Assembly: GCA_002238565.1 (NCBI GenBank)
Contig: MPMP01000026.1
Span: forward strand, 1-54,772
Direction: 5' to 3'
From: Albidovulum sp. bin36
GTDB taxonomy: Bacteria > Pseudomonadota > Alphaproteobacteria > Rhodobacterales > Rhodobacteraceae
Length of the DNA stretch: 54,772 nt
The position numbers and the translations under genes were made by a program. Shown here piece after piece: positions 18,293-28,132 of this stretch. The notes under the pieces were generated by a model. The model was not told where the DNA came from, ran no database searches, and worked only from the letters and a program-made list of their open reading frames with translations. The stretch's first letter is position 1. The number at the start of each line of letters is the position of its first letter.

Positions 18293-19326
18293 GGCCGAGA
18301 CTTCCGAGCGACCTCTTGTATGAGATCGCCAAGATTCTCGCCCTGCGAACGCGCGGCGAAGGACAGGGCCATTCGGTGGCCGAGCACCGGCCGCGCCAGA
18401 TTGGATACATCGTCGATCGACGGGGCGAGCCTTCCCTCGAGCAGCGCCCTTGCGCGAACGGCAAGCATGAGCGACTGAGCCGCTCGCGGCCCAGGCCCCC
18501 AGACGACCGAGGAGGAAACTCTGGGCGATGCTTCGCTCGAGTCCGGGCGGCAGGCGCGAACGACGTCGAGCAGGTGTTCGACGACCGAATCTCCTACAGG
18601 CATTCTGCGCACGATTCTCTGCGCGGCGACCAGGTCCGGCGGCCCCAGCACGTTCGAGATCTCCTCCTGATCCGGCCCGGTAGTCTCCAGGAGGATGCGG
18701 CGCTCCGCGTCCCTCGCGGGATAATCGACGTCGATCTTGACCAGAAACCGGTCGAGCTGCGCCTCGGGCAGCGGATAGGTGCCTTCCAACTCGATCGGGT
18801 TTTCGGTGGCGAGAACATGGAACGGCGCGGGTAGATCGCGGTCGATGCCGGCGATGGAAATCCTGCGCTCCTGCATCGCTTCCAGCAGAGCCGACTGCGT
18901 TCTAGGGCTTGCGCGATTGATCTCGTCCGCCATGAGCAGCTGACAGAATACCGGCCCCTCGATAAAGCGGAATCGCCGCTTGCCCTCGTCGCCGGTTTCC
19001 AGAACTTCCGAGCCGACAATGTCGGCGGGCATGAGATCGGGCGTGAACTGAATACGGCTGCTCGACAATCCCATGACGACCGCCAAGGTTTCGACCAGCC
19101 GCGACTTGCCGAGTCCCGGAACGCCGACCAGTAGCGCGTGCCCGCCCGAAAGCAGCGCCGTCAGGGCAAGATCCACGACCGCTTCCTGGCCGATGATTCT
19201 GCGGCCGATCATGCTTTTGACTTCGCGCAGAGTTTCGCTCAGCGCCTCGATTTCGCCAAGTAAATTTCCCGAATCGGCATCCATGACATTTTCCGAGTGT
19301 TCCGCTATTGTCGGAGCGGGTAGCAT
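18289..19326 (-). CDS. MoxR-family AAA+ ATPase
   Basis: 345 residues with Walker A GVPGLGKS (68-75), Walker B LLMADEINRA (about 130-139), sensor region VLATENPIE and the EGTYPLPEAQLDRF box that defines MoxR proteins. It acts as a chaperone-like ATPase on metal-cofactor or envelope proteins. First gene of the operon, divergent from DUF1285 with 55 bases between the starts, so the two promoters share this short gap. The start ATG 19326 is preceded by AGGGGC; an inner ATG at residue 15 is possible. Confidence 0.92.
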   Translation of the reverse strand: MLPAPTIAEHSENVMDADSGNLLGEIEALSETLREVKSMIGRRIIGQEAVVDLALTALLSGGHALLVGVPGLGKSRLVETLAVVMGLSSSRIQFTPDLMPADIVGSEVLETGDEGKRRFRFIEGPVFCQLLMADEINRASPRTQSALLEAMQERRISIAGIDRDLPAPFHVLATENPIELEGTYPLPEAQLDRFLVKIDVDYPARDAERRILLETTGPDQEEISNVLGPPDLVAAQRIVRRMPVGDSVVEHLLDVVRACRPDSSEASPRVSSSVVWGPGPRAAQSLMLAVRARALLEGRLAPSIDDVSNLARPVLGHRMALSFAARSQGENLGDLIQEVARKSRP

Positions 19327-19381
19327 AATCGCCCCTAGCCCGGCTTAAGGCAAGCACAAGAAATTCCGCATCGAAAAATCA

Positions 19382-19981
19382 ATGGCCAAGAATCAAATCA
19401 AGGATCAAGCATCCGCAACGACCGCCGAACGGCTCATGGAATCGATAAAATCCTCCCGCAAAAAAGGTCCGCCGCCGGTGCATCTCTGGAATCCGCCGTT
19501 TTGCGGAGATCTCGACATGCGAATTGCTCGGGACGGAACGTGGTTCTATCTGGGAACGCCGATCGGCCGAAAGCCGCTAGTCAAATTGTTTTCGTCCATA
19601 ATTCGCAAGGACGACGACGACTTTTTCCTTGTCACCCCGGTTGAGAAGGCGGGCATCAAGGTCGACGACGCGCCGTTCGTCGCCATCGACTTCGCCGTTG
19701 AAGGCGAAGGACGGGACCAGGCCGTGACATTCACGACCAACGTCGACGATTCCGCCACGGCCGGAGCCGAGCGTCCCATTCGCGTCGTGCGCGATGCGGA
19801 AACGGGCGAAGTTTCGCCCTACGTGCTCGTTCGGGCCAATCTGGAGGCTCTGATCGACAGGAAGAGCTTCTACAGGCTCGTGGAAGCCTGCGTCCACGAG
19901 GACATCGACGGCGAATCGCAATTCGGACTTTGGTCCAAGGGAACCTTTTTTCCGTTCATACCCTCCTCGGAGCTCGAGTAG
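19382..19981 (+). CDS. DUF1285 family protein
   Basis: 199 residues matching DUF1285: VHLWNPPFCGDLDMRIARDG, WFYLGTPIGRKPLVKLF, a DDDFFLVTPVEKAGI strand and a C-terminal LWSKGTFFPF. No membrane segment or signal peptide is present, so it is cytoplasmic. The pairing with a divergent MoxR operon is recurrent in alphaproteobacteria. Function unknown; a role beside the MoxR system is inferred from position. Confidence 0.88.
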   Translation: MAKNQIKDQASATTAERLMESIKSSRKKGPPPVHLWNPPFCGDLDMRIARDGTWFYLGTPIGRKPLVKLFSSIIRKDDDDFFLVTPVEKAGIKVDDAPFVAIDFAVEGEGRDQAVTFTTNVDDSATAGAERPIRVVRDAETGEVSPYVLVRANLEALIDRKSFYRLVEACVHEDIDGESQFGLWSKGTFFPFIPSSELE

Positions 19982-20095
19982 GGCTACGAGTCCGCCAATC
20001 GCCGGGTGCCGAAATTCCGGAACCGGCTCCGGGCGCGAAGCGAGGATCGAATCAACCGGGGTCCAGGGCCAGAACTTGAAGCCGAGCGGCTGCGC

Positions 20096-22906
20096 TCAAT
20101 GCGCTTCGGCCCAATTCATCCCCTTGCCCGAATCCACGATGAGCGGAGAGAAGAACTCCACGGCCGGCATCGACGCGGTTTCCATGACGTTTCGGATCGT
20201 ATCGATCGCGTCGTCAACGGCTGTTTCCTCGACTTCAAAGAGAAGCTCGTCGTGAACCTGCAGCAGCATCGTAGCGGGAAGTCGGGCAATCGCTTTCGGA
20301 ATTCGGATCATGGCTCTCCGGATAACGTCGGCTGCGGTGCCCTGTATCGGCGCGTTTATGGCGGCGCGCCTTGCGAAGGCGCCCTGAGGCCCGCCCGAAT
20401 TGATCATCGGCGTATGGATTTTTCGTCCGAACAGCGTCTCGACATGGCCATGCCGCTTCGCGAATTCGACCGTGTTCTCCATATAGGCGCGAATGCCCGG
20501 AAATCGCACGAAGTAGCGGTCGATGAAATCCTTCGCTTCCGTTCTGGGAATGCGAAGATTCCTCGCGAGGCCGAACGCCGAAATCCCGTAGATCACGCCG
20601 AAATTAATCGCTTTGGCCTTGCGCCGCACCATCGGGTCCATGCCTTCGACGGGAACTCCGAACATCTGCGAAGCCGTCAGGGCATGGATATCCTGGCCTT
20701 CGTTGAACGCCTGGCGCAATGTTTCGATTTCAGCGACGTGCGCAAGAATCCTCAGTTCGATCTGGCTGTAGTCCAGCGACAGGAGGACGCATCCCTTCTC
20801 CGGCACGAATGCCTCTCTGATTCTTCGGCCTTCCTCCGTACGAACCGGAATGTTCTGGAGATTCGGGTCGGTCGACGCGAGTCGCCCGGTGTTGGCGCCG
20901 GCGATTGAATAGGACGTGTGAACGCGCTTCGTCTCGGGATGGATGTGTTCCTGCAGCGCGTCCGTATAAGTCGATTTCAGCTTCGATAGCTGGCGCCAGT
21001 CCAGAACGAGCGCGGGAAGCTCCAAGCCTTCCGAGGCGAGATCCTCGAGAATGTCGGCTCCCGTCCCGTAGGCGCCCGATTTGCTCTTCTTGCCGCCGGG
21101 CAGTTTCATTTTTTCGAACAATATCTCGCCGAGCTGGGCAGGGCTTCCGACATTGAACTCCTCGCCCGCCGCTTCATGGATGCGCGTACCTAAATCCGCA
21201 ATTTTCTCCTGGAACTCCTTCGACATTTCCCCGAGATGCGAGCTGTCGACTTTGATGCCGGCGCGCTCCATGTCGGCGAGGACGGGCACGAGCGGGCGCT
21301 CGAGGGTGTGATAGACTGTTGAAACGCGAGCACCGGAAAGCTCGGGCCGGAATTTCTTCCAAAGGCGTAGCGTGATATCCGCATCTTCCCCGGCATACTC
21401 CGTCGCCGAAGCGATATCAGTACGGTCGAACGTCTTCGCGGATTTTCCCGTGCCGAGCAGTTTTTTGATCGGGATCGGATCGTGACTGAGATAGCGGCCC
21501 GAAAGATGCTCCATCGAATGCCTGTGCAGTCCGCCGTGAAGCGCGTACGACATGAGCATCGTGTCGTCGACCGGAGCGATTCGCATCCCGTACCGCGCGA
21601 GAATCTTCATGTCGTATTTGATGTTCTGGCCGATCTTGAGAATCGAATCGTCTTCTAGAATCGGGCGAAGCAGGCTGATCGCCGCATTCAGGTCGATTTG
21701 ACCTTCAGCCAGGACGTCGCCGTCAAATTCGCCGAGATTCCCGACCTTGTGCGCAACGGGAATATAGCATGCGTCGCCCTGCGAGACGGATAGGCTGACC
21801 CCGACCAGCTCCGCCCGCATTTCGTCCAGCCCCGTCGTTTCAGTATCGACGGCAACAAAGCCGGTTTCGCGAATCCGATCCACCCACGCCCGTAGCCCGT
21901 CCTCGTCGCGAACGCATTCGTACTTTGTCCGGTCGAACGGTACATTGGCGGCTTCATTGTCCACTCCCGAATCGGGCTTGGCCTCGCCCGCTTCTAAATT
22001 AGGAGAAGGAAACTTCGCCGCGGCGCGACGCGTGATCGTTCGGAATTCCATGCTGCGCAGAAACGGCAGGAGGGTCGGCGCCTCGGGCGTCTTGATTTCC
22101 AGTTCATCGAGATTCTCTTGAACGGGAGCATCCGCGCGAAGCTGAACCAGTTTGCGCGATATCCGAATCTGCTCGGACATTTCGACAAGCGTCTGTCGAC
22201 GCTTCGGCTGCTTGATTTCCCCGGCCCGCTCTAGAAGGGTTTCCAGGTCCCCGTATTGGTTGATAAGCAGCGCGGCCGTTTTCGGGCCGATGCCCGGCGC
22301 ACCCGGAATATTGTCCACCGGGTCGCCCGACAATGCCTGCACATCGACGACCCTGTCGGGATTGACGCCGAATTTCCCGACCACTTCCTCGATGCCGATT
22401 CGCCGATTCTTCATCGTATCGAGCATCTCGACGCCGCCGCCGACCAGCTGCATCAAATCCTTGTCGGACGAAATGATCGTGACTTTCCCGCCGGCATCCC
22501 TGGCGCGGCAGGCGAAGGTTGCAATCAGGTCGTCGGCTTCGAATCCGTCCAATTCAATGCACGGAAAGCCGAATGCTCTCGTCGCGTCCCGAACGATCGA
22601 GAATTGCGGCACGAGATCTTCCGGCACAGGAGGCCTGTGTGCTTTGTATTCCGGATAGATCTCGGTTCGAAACGTAGCGGCGGGCGTATCGAAAATTACC
22701 GCTGAATGCGTCGGAGCGTCGGGACTGTCCCGGTCCTCGACCAGCTTCATCAGCATGTTGCAGAACAGGTGCACCGCGCCAACGGGCAGCCCGTCGGTTC
22801 TATATCGGTACTCCTTATTGAAGCTGTACTCCGCCTGATGAAAAGCTCGGAAGACGAAACCCGAGCCGTCGACAAGCTGCAAATGGTGTCCGAGTCCGAA
22901 TTCCAT
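20096..22906 (-). CDS. polA: DNA polymerase I
   Basis: 936 residues, full length. The 5'-nuclease domain has SSDKDLMQLVGG and the helix-hairpin-helix GAPGIGPKTAA. The proofreading domain keeps acidic residues in FVAVDTETTGLD and in KIGQNIKYDMKIL, so 3'-5' exonuclease should be active. The polymerase domain has motif A LLSLDYSQIELR, motif B RRKAKAINFGVIYG and motif C LLQVHDELLFEVEE. It fills gaps in repair and removes primers from Okazaki fragments. It stands alone apart from a small zinc-finger gene 44 bases upstream. Its end faces the end of DUF1285. Confidence 0.97.
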   Translation of the reverse strand: MEFGLGHHLQLVDGSGFVFRAFHQAEYSFNKEYRYRTDGLPVGAVHLFCNMLMKLVEDRDSPDAPTHSAVIFDTPAATFRTEIYPEYKAHRPPVPEDLVPQFSIVRDATRAFGFPCIELDGFEADDLIATFACRARDAGGKVTIISSDKDLMQLVGGGVEMLDTMKNRRIGIEEVVGKFGVNPDRVVDVQALSGDPVDNIPGAPGIGPKTAALLINQYGDLETLLERAGEIKQPKRRQTLVEMSEQIRISRKLVQLRADAPVQENLDELEIKTPEAPTLLPFLRSMEFRTITRRAAAKFPSPNLEAGEAKPDSGVDNEAANVPFDRTKYECVRDEDGLRAWVDRIRETGFVAVDTETTGLDEMRAELVGVSLSVSQGDACYIPVAHKVGNLGEFDGDVLAEGQIDLNAAISLLRPILEDDSILKIGQNIKYDMKILARYGMRIAPVDDTMLMSYALHGGLHRHSMEHLSGRYLSHDPIPIKKLLGTGKSAKTFDRTDIASATEYAGEDADITLRLWKKFRPELSGARVSTVYHTLERPLVPVLADMERAGIKVDSSHLGEMSKEFQEKIADLGTRIHEAAGEEFNVGSPAQLGEILFEKMKLPGGKKSKSGAYGTGADILEDLASEGLELPALVLDWRQLSKLKSTYTDALQEHIHPETKRVHTSYSIAGANTGRLASTDPNLQNIPVRTEEGRRIREAFVPEKGCVLLSLDYSQIELRILAHVAEIETLRQAFNEGQDIHALTASQMFGVPVEGMDPMVRRKAKAINFGVIYGISAFGLARNLRIPRTEAKDFIDRYFVRFPGIRAYMENTVEFAKRHGHVETLFGRKIHTPMINSGGPQGAFARRAAINAPIQGTAADVIRRAMIRIPKAIARLPATMLLQVHDELLFEVEETAVDDAIDTIRNVMETASMPAVEFFSPLIVDSGKGMNWAEAH

Positions 22907-22950
22907 AGTCTACTCGATTCGTCCGGGACAGCTGGAGGCAATGGGCGAAG

Positions 22951-23133
22951 TCATTTGGTTTCGGAGCCTTCCCATCCCTTGAGTACGAAGACCCTGTCGC
23001 AGTATCCGCATTCGACGCGCCCGGTGTCGCGAGGAATCTGGTACCACACCTTTGGATGCCCTAGCACGCCGCCGCCGTCGCAGGAAACGCGCTCAGTTTC
23101 GACAATAACCGTTTCGGGTTCATCGTGCGTCAT
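22951..23133 (-). CDS. Small zinc-finger protein (zf-CHCC type)
   Basis: 60 residues from ATG 23133. An upstream in-frame ATG would add 60 residues that match nothing. The core has C18, GHP with H26, and CGYC (C42, C45), the C-x7-H-x15-C-x2-C zinc site of the zf-CHCC family. Its mitochondrial relative is the NDUFS6/13-kDa subunit of complex I. In alphaproteobacteria it is a stand-alone small protein of unclear role. It may be co-transcribed with polA, 44 bases downstream. Confidence 0.87.
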   Translation of the reverse strand: MTHDEPETVIVETERVSCDGGGVLGHPKVWYQIPRDTGRVECGYCDRVFVLKGWEGSETK

Positions 23134-24400
23134 CTCTGCATTCTCCGCAAACTGAAATATCCGCGCCTGCTCGCATCTCCTTGATAGCGTTCGCGCAAGT
23201 TTGGTCAAGTCTTCCTGATGCGAAGCCGGGGTTTGGATTCGAGCGCAGCGGGCGACGCTTTCAAGCTTGAATTGCAACATTGCGCCCGATTTGGCAACCA
23301 TTGCGAAATTCATGCCCTGATCGCGAAGTTGAGCTAGCCATTGCGGACCGGGACTTGGACTTTCCCGTCCCCTTTCCTGTATTCGCGGGCATCAATCGTC
23401 CGTCTCGAGTCCGACTGTACAGGTCGCGGGCCAATCATTCGGGCAATTACTCGCTCGGGGCGCTTGCCCTCGGATCCGGCCGCAGCCATTTGCATTCACG
23501 GGTAATCCGAAGAGAGCTGGATACGACGACCGCGGCGGATGGCGCATTGGCAAGCGTCGTTTGCGAAGCGGCGAACGCCGACTATTCTTTTAGCATGGCG
23601 ATCAGCACGTTTATATATGCGGTTAACCAACTCGGTCTCATCATTTTCAATGTAGTTGTCTTGACGAATGGCCGCAGAGATGGGCGATTTGCGCCATGCC
23701 GGCCACAACGCTATCGACGAAAAGCGGCGTTTCGATAATTTCTCGATCCGAATCCAAAACGTTTGATTCAGATGAAATTCCCTCATCAATTCGGCGTGCT
23801 TTCGTGTGACGGTTTCATCATTGTCGTGAACTATTAACCCATAATTTCGATTCCCGCCCGGGCTATCCTTGATTTGAAGAAATCTTTCAAATCGCGATAC
23901 GGGCTGTTCAAAACCCGAGCATCCGGAGAAAAGCGCGCAATTCTCGGATTGAAGTGGACTTTATCGATGCAGTCCGCAAAAAACGCGAGCAAAGCCCATT
24001 CCAGAAACACAGTCGGGTACTTCTGCAACGAAGCATCCATGTTACGATTCGATAGAAATAAAAAAATAATTAGGGATATTCCCCACTTTATACATAATTT
24101 ACCCCCTGTTTATTCACAGAAGCGCTACCGTTCCGCTAGTGCAAGGCGAATACATGGTTCGGTTTAGCGTGATTTTTTTGATCTGTCGGTATGGCTTGCG
24201 CCGGTTTTGCCTTTAGAGTTGAAGACCATGTCTCTGCCGTGCCCGGCAATCCTCATCGCATCGCTGCTGATCGCGGCCTAGTAAGTCAACATCGGCTATG
24301 CGCGAGAGCGCCGGATTTAAATTCGCGTCCGCGTTCGCTTCTTTCGGCCTTCGCCTCGGCGCGAAGCGCGGCTCGGACTTTCAGTAGCCGCGTCGCAAAG
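23134..24400. other. 1.27-kb gene-free region with an AT-rich island
   Basis: No frame here resembles a known protein. The stretch 24040-24125 is far more AT-rich than its surroundings, with runs such as aaataaaaaaataatta, and includes TTATTCACA at 24111-24119, a perfect match to the DnaA-box consensus, plus TTATACATA nearby. Two overlapping frames at 23834-24167 cross it on opposite strands and cannot both be real; neither looks coding. Confidence 0.4.
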
Positions 24401-25576
24401 CTATTTTGCCGATGGACTCTGTCTATTTATGGCTTTTTCCATCCTATCGAGACAATCCCGCAGCATGGCTGGCGGACAGCCGAAGTTAATCCGCACCCAG
24501 TTTTCGTATCCCGCGCCGAATTCCGCGCCGTCGCTCAGCGCGACCTTCGCGTTTTCGAGAAAGAACTTGCTGGGCGCGGCCGGCAAGCCATACCGACCGA
24601 AATCGGCCCAGCCAAGGTAGCTGCCTTCGGCTGGAATCATTCCGGCTTCGGGCATAGCCCGCCTGACAATTGACTGGAGCAAGTCCCGGTTTTCCGCGAG
24701 TTGCAATGTAACGGCTTTCCGCCATTTCTCGCCATTGGCGTAAGCATACTTCATGGCAACTAGTCCCAGTATGTTAACGCTGTCGACCATCCCGGCTCGG
24801 GCGGCGGCGAACTTCGAACGCATCTCGCCGTCGGGAATGATTGCGAAGGCGGCTTTGAGGCCCGCAATGTTCCAGGTCTTGCTCGCCGCCATCAGCGTTA
24901 TCGTTTTTTTTCCGATTTCTCTGGACAAGGAAGCGATCGGAACATGTTCGCGGCCATCCAATGTGAGTCCGCAGTGAATTTCGTCGGAAATCACGACCAG
25001 GTTGTTTCGCAGGCAAGTATCCGCGAGGCATTCGACTTCACTCCGAGTCATCACGCGCCCGGTTGGGTTTTGCGGATTGCACAGCAGCAGCGCTTTCGCT
25101 CGGGCTGCGGCTTGCTCCAGCCGCGCCGGTTCCGAACGCCAGCGACCGTGGCCATCGGGCTGGAGCGGAACGTCAAGTCGCCGGAGCCGGCAGAATTCGG
25201 GCGCGACCAGCAGGGCCTTGTATACCGGCGTTTCTAGAACGACCCCGTCGCCGTGCGCTAGAAAAGAGCGAAGAGCCATATTGAAGCCCGGTTCCACTCC
25301 TGGAAGGAACACCAGCGCATCCGGTTCGATGCTCCAGCCATAGTCGCGAAACATGGCGCTTACGAGTGTGCTTCGGAGATCGTCCGTGGGAATTCCATAG
25401 CCCAGCATCGGATGGTCGAGCCTATCTCTGATCGCCGCAATGATTCCGGGATCTGGGGAGAAATCCATGTCCGCAACCCACATCGGCATCACATCGGGCG
25501 CATAGCGAGACCATTTGGCACTTTCCGTACCATGCCTTTCAATTACGGTTTCGAAATCAAATGTCGTCAATTCCAT
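24401..25576 (-). CDS. MalY/PatB-type PLP-dependent C-S lyase
   Basis: 391 residues from ATG 25576, chosen because MELTTFDFETVIERHGTESAKW is the usual family start; the frame is open 17 codons further up. The fold-type-I core shows WVADMDFSPDP near residue 33, CNPQNPTGRVM (166-176), SDEIHCGL (197-204) and the cofactor lysine K233 in SKTWNIAGLK. The family cleaves cystathionine or other cysteine S-conjugates to thiol, pyruvate and ammonia, in methionine metabolism or C-S bond cleavage. Some members are regulators (E. coli MalY). No neighbour fixes the substrate. Confidence 0.9.
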   Translation of the reverse strand: MELTTFDFETVIERHGTESAKWSRYAPDVMPMWVADMDFSPDPGIIAAIRDRLDHPMLGYGIPTDDLRSTLVSAMFRDYGWSIEPDALVFLPGVEPGFNMALRSFLAHGDGVVLETPVYKALLVAPEFCRLRRLDVPLQPDGHGRWRSEPARLEQAAARAKALLLCNPQNPTGRVMTRSEVECLADTCLRNNLVVISDEIHCGLTLDGREHVPIASLSREIGKKTITLMAASKTWNIAGLKAAFAIIPDGEMRSKFAAARAGMVDSVNILGLVAMKYAYANGEKWRKAVTLQLAENRDLLQSIVRRAMPEAGMIPAEGSYLGWADFGRYGLPAAPSKFFLENAKVALSDGAEFGAGYENWVRINFGCPPAMLRDCLDRMEKAINRQSPSAK

Positions 25577-26232
25577 TTCCCTTGGATCTTGCAGGCATCG
25601 AGATGGGTTCGAGTCCAGGCTGCGCAACTCGCAGGCCGACTGGACATAAAATTTCGACTATCTTGCCGGCCGGCCCGCCTTCCACCGCGCGATCCCGTTC
25701 CAATGCAATCCTAGATCGACATGAGCCGCGCAGGCAATTCGGTTCTATCATAACAGCAGTAGTCGGGCTAGCAGCAAAGCAAGAGCGGAGAAGCTCTCAA
25801 CGAGGTCAAATCCGGCACCCGCCGCCAAGTGAACGATATGCACGTGCGCTCCAGTTGCCGGGTCGAGGGAAATCACATCGAAAAGACTGCCATGCTGAAG
25901 GGCGGCGCAGCTTGCGGCCCCGGCGACTCCGATTGCCGGAACTGCGACAAGGGTTTTAGCTTTCATCACGCCGGGATCTAAAAAAAAGTACGGCAACGAC
26001 AACGCTGCCCTCCAATGCCGGGCAAGATTAAGGACCATTGCCGCCACGTCTTTGCCATGAGCATCCGATCCGTCGCCGTCGAAATGCAGCCGCGCGCAAT
26101 CCCGCGCCTTGCAACGGCGCGAAGCGGATGAGCGCGCCCGTCGATTGAAGCAGTTGCGCGAGCCGATTCGTTTGGATTGAGGACGAAGATTTTTCGCACG
26201 CTGCGTTATTTCGAATCCGCAGCGATCGCAGC
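25577..26232. other. 650-base stretch without a supported gene
   Basis: A hydrophobic minus-strand frame of 99 codons (25748-26047, ending in a Leu/Ala-rich segment) could be a small membrane protein or a remnant. It lacks a convincing ribosome site and matches no family I know. Nothing else is visible. Confidence 0.3.
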
Positions 26233-28026
26233 CTAGCCGCCGAACATTACAAAGTGACCCGGGCCGACTTGCCGATAGTCACGTTTTGGCGGCGCATAAT
26301 CGGGGGGCCGGATCGGGCTTTTCAACTCGGTCGGCGGGATATTCCGCCGATGCCGCCTACGCGCCGGGTCGGGAATTGGCACCGACGAAAGCAAGCGCCT
26401 AGTGTAGGGGTGCCGGGGGGAATTGAAGACCAAGTCGCGCGGGCCGATTTCAACGATTTCGCCAAGCAGCATAACCGCAACGCGGTGGCTGACACGCTCT
26501 ACGACAGCCATATCGTGCGAAATGAACAAGTACGAAAGGCCAAGACTCTCCTGCAATTCCATCATAAGGTTCACAACCTGCGCCTTGATGGTCGCGTCGA
26601 GCGCCGATACGGATTCATCGGCGACGATCAGGGCGGGATTAAGAGCCAATGTTCGCGCGATCGCAATGCGCTGACGCTGGCCGCCGGAGAATTCATGCGG
26701 CCAATTATTGGCCATGTCCGGCGACAAGCCGACCTGCTCAAGAAGGGCGGAAACTCTTTTTCCGGCCTCTCGACGGGTTGCAATCCCGTGGTAGATCATC
26801 GGCTCGACGATCGCCTCCCCTACCCGCATTCTAGGGTTCAGGCTCGAGAACGGATCTTGGAAGATCATTTGCATCGACCGGCGCTGCCGTTTCATGGCCG
26901 AGGCGGAGAGCGTGGCGAGATTCCGCCCCGACATGACGACTTTGCCGCCACATGGCTCGACAAGGCGGAGGATGGAACGCCCCGTGGTTGATTTTCCGCA
27001 ACCTGATTCTCCGACCAGCGCCAGTGTTTCGCCCTTCGCCAGGTCAAATGATACGTCTTCGACGGCATGGATGCGTCCAACCACCCGCCCGAGCAGGCCC
27101 TTGCGAATATCGAACCGTGTCGACAGGTTCCGGACACTCAGCAATGGAGATGCGTCGCGCTCCACCGTGTCGCGTCGACTTACGGAATTCGTTGAGGAAC
27201 CGGGCAAAAAATAAGGCTGGGGCGATTTTGCGCGCGCCATTTCGCCTAGGCGCGGTGCGGCGGCCAGCAAGGTTCGAGTATACCTTGTCTGGGGACTCAA
27301 GAAGACTTCAGCCGTACTTCCTTGCTCCAGCATCCTTGATCGGTACATGACGACTGTTCGATCAGCGGTTTCCGCGACCACGCCCATGTCGTGGGTAATG
27401 AACAGTACGCCCATTTCCTGTTCATCCTGGAGTTCCTTGATGAGCTGAAGAATCTGGGCCTGAATCGTTACATCGAGCGCAGTTGTAGGTTCATCCGCGA
27501 TCAGCAGCCGCGGTCGGCAGGCAAGTGCCGCCGCGATCATCACGCGCTGCAGCATGCCGCCGGACATTTCGTGCGGGTATTCGCGCGAACGGGACGAGGC
27601 GGCGGGAATCCGAACCCTGTCCATCAATCGCACGGCCTCTCTCAGGGCCTCTCGCCTCGCCATTCCCTGATGCCGTATCAGCGATTCGGCAATTTGCCTG
27701 CCGACGGAATAAACCGGATTGAGACTAGTCATCGGCTCTTGAAAGATCATGGCAATGCGATTTCCGCGAAACAGTTCCATTTCCTTGTCGGAAAGGCGAA
27801 GAAGGTCCGTGCCGTCGAGAAAGGCCTGACCCGTGACTAGAGTGGATTTCCGGGGAAGCAACCCCATGATCGACAAAGCGGTAACGCTCTTTCCCGAACC
27901 GGATTCACCAACCAGGGCAACGGTTTTGCCGATCTCGATATCAAAATTCACGCCGTCGACAACCGCGTTCCATCCGTCTCCATGCCGGAAGGACGCAGTG
28001 AGGTTTCTTACGGAGAGAACGCTCAA
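26233..28026 (-). CDS. Fused double ATP-binding subunit of a peptide-type ABC transporter (OppD-OppF/GsiA type)
   Basis: 597 residues containing two complete ATPase units. Unit 1 has Walker A GESGSGKS (40-47), signature MSGGMLQ (154-160) and Walker B LLIADEPTTALD. Unit 2 has Walker A GESGCGKS (339-346), signature FSGGQRQ (about 446-452) and Walker B LIVADESVSALD. Each ends in the oligopeptide C-terminal extension (RYTRTLLAAAP and HPYTRRLLSSVP). The start is TTG 28026, with AAGGGAG about 10 bases upstream. It should energise the permeases at 30820-32673, although it lies on the opposite strand, with the sulfurtransferase gene between them. Confidence 0.93.
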   Translation of the reverse strand: MSVLSVRNLTASFRHGDGWNAVVDGVNFDIEIGKTVALVGESGSGKSVTALSIMGLLPRKSTLVTGQAFLDGTDLLRLSDKEMELFRGNRIAMIFQEPMTSLNPVYSVGRQIAESLIRHQGMARREALREAVRLMDRVRIPAASSRSREYPHEMSGGMLQRVMIAAALACRPRLLIADEPTTALDVTIQAQILQLIKELQDEQEMGVLFITHDMGVVAETADRTVVMYRSRMLEQGSTAEVFLSPQTRYTRTLLAAAPRLGEMARAKSPQPYFLPGSSTNSVSRRDTVERDASPLLSVRNLSTRFDIRKGLLGRVVGRIHAVEDVSFDLAKGETLALVGESGCGKSTTGRSILRLVEPCGGKVVMSGRNLATLSASAMKRQRRSMQMIFQDPFSSLNPRMRVGEAIVEPMIYHGIATRREAGKRVSALLEQVGLSPDMANNWPHEFSGGQRQRIAIARTLALNPALIVADESVSALDATIKAQVVNLMMELQESLGLSYLFISHDMAVVERVSHRVAVMLLGEIVEIGPRDLVFNSPRHPYTRRLLSSVPIPDPARRRHRRNIPPTELKSPIRPPDYAPPKRDYRQVGPGHFVMFGG

Positions 28027-28132
28027 TCTACCAAGCTCCCTTCGGAATTCGAAGCAATTGCCGATTCAACGCATGCATTTGGCGAATTTCGCATTATGGT
28101 GATACTAGGCATAATGGAGGCAAGGGCGCGCC

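Noticed and set aside
25748..26047. Hydrophobic 99-codon frame as a small membrane protein
   Set aside because: No ribosome site, no family match and a poor N-terminus; noted only in the gap description.
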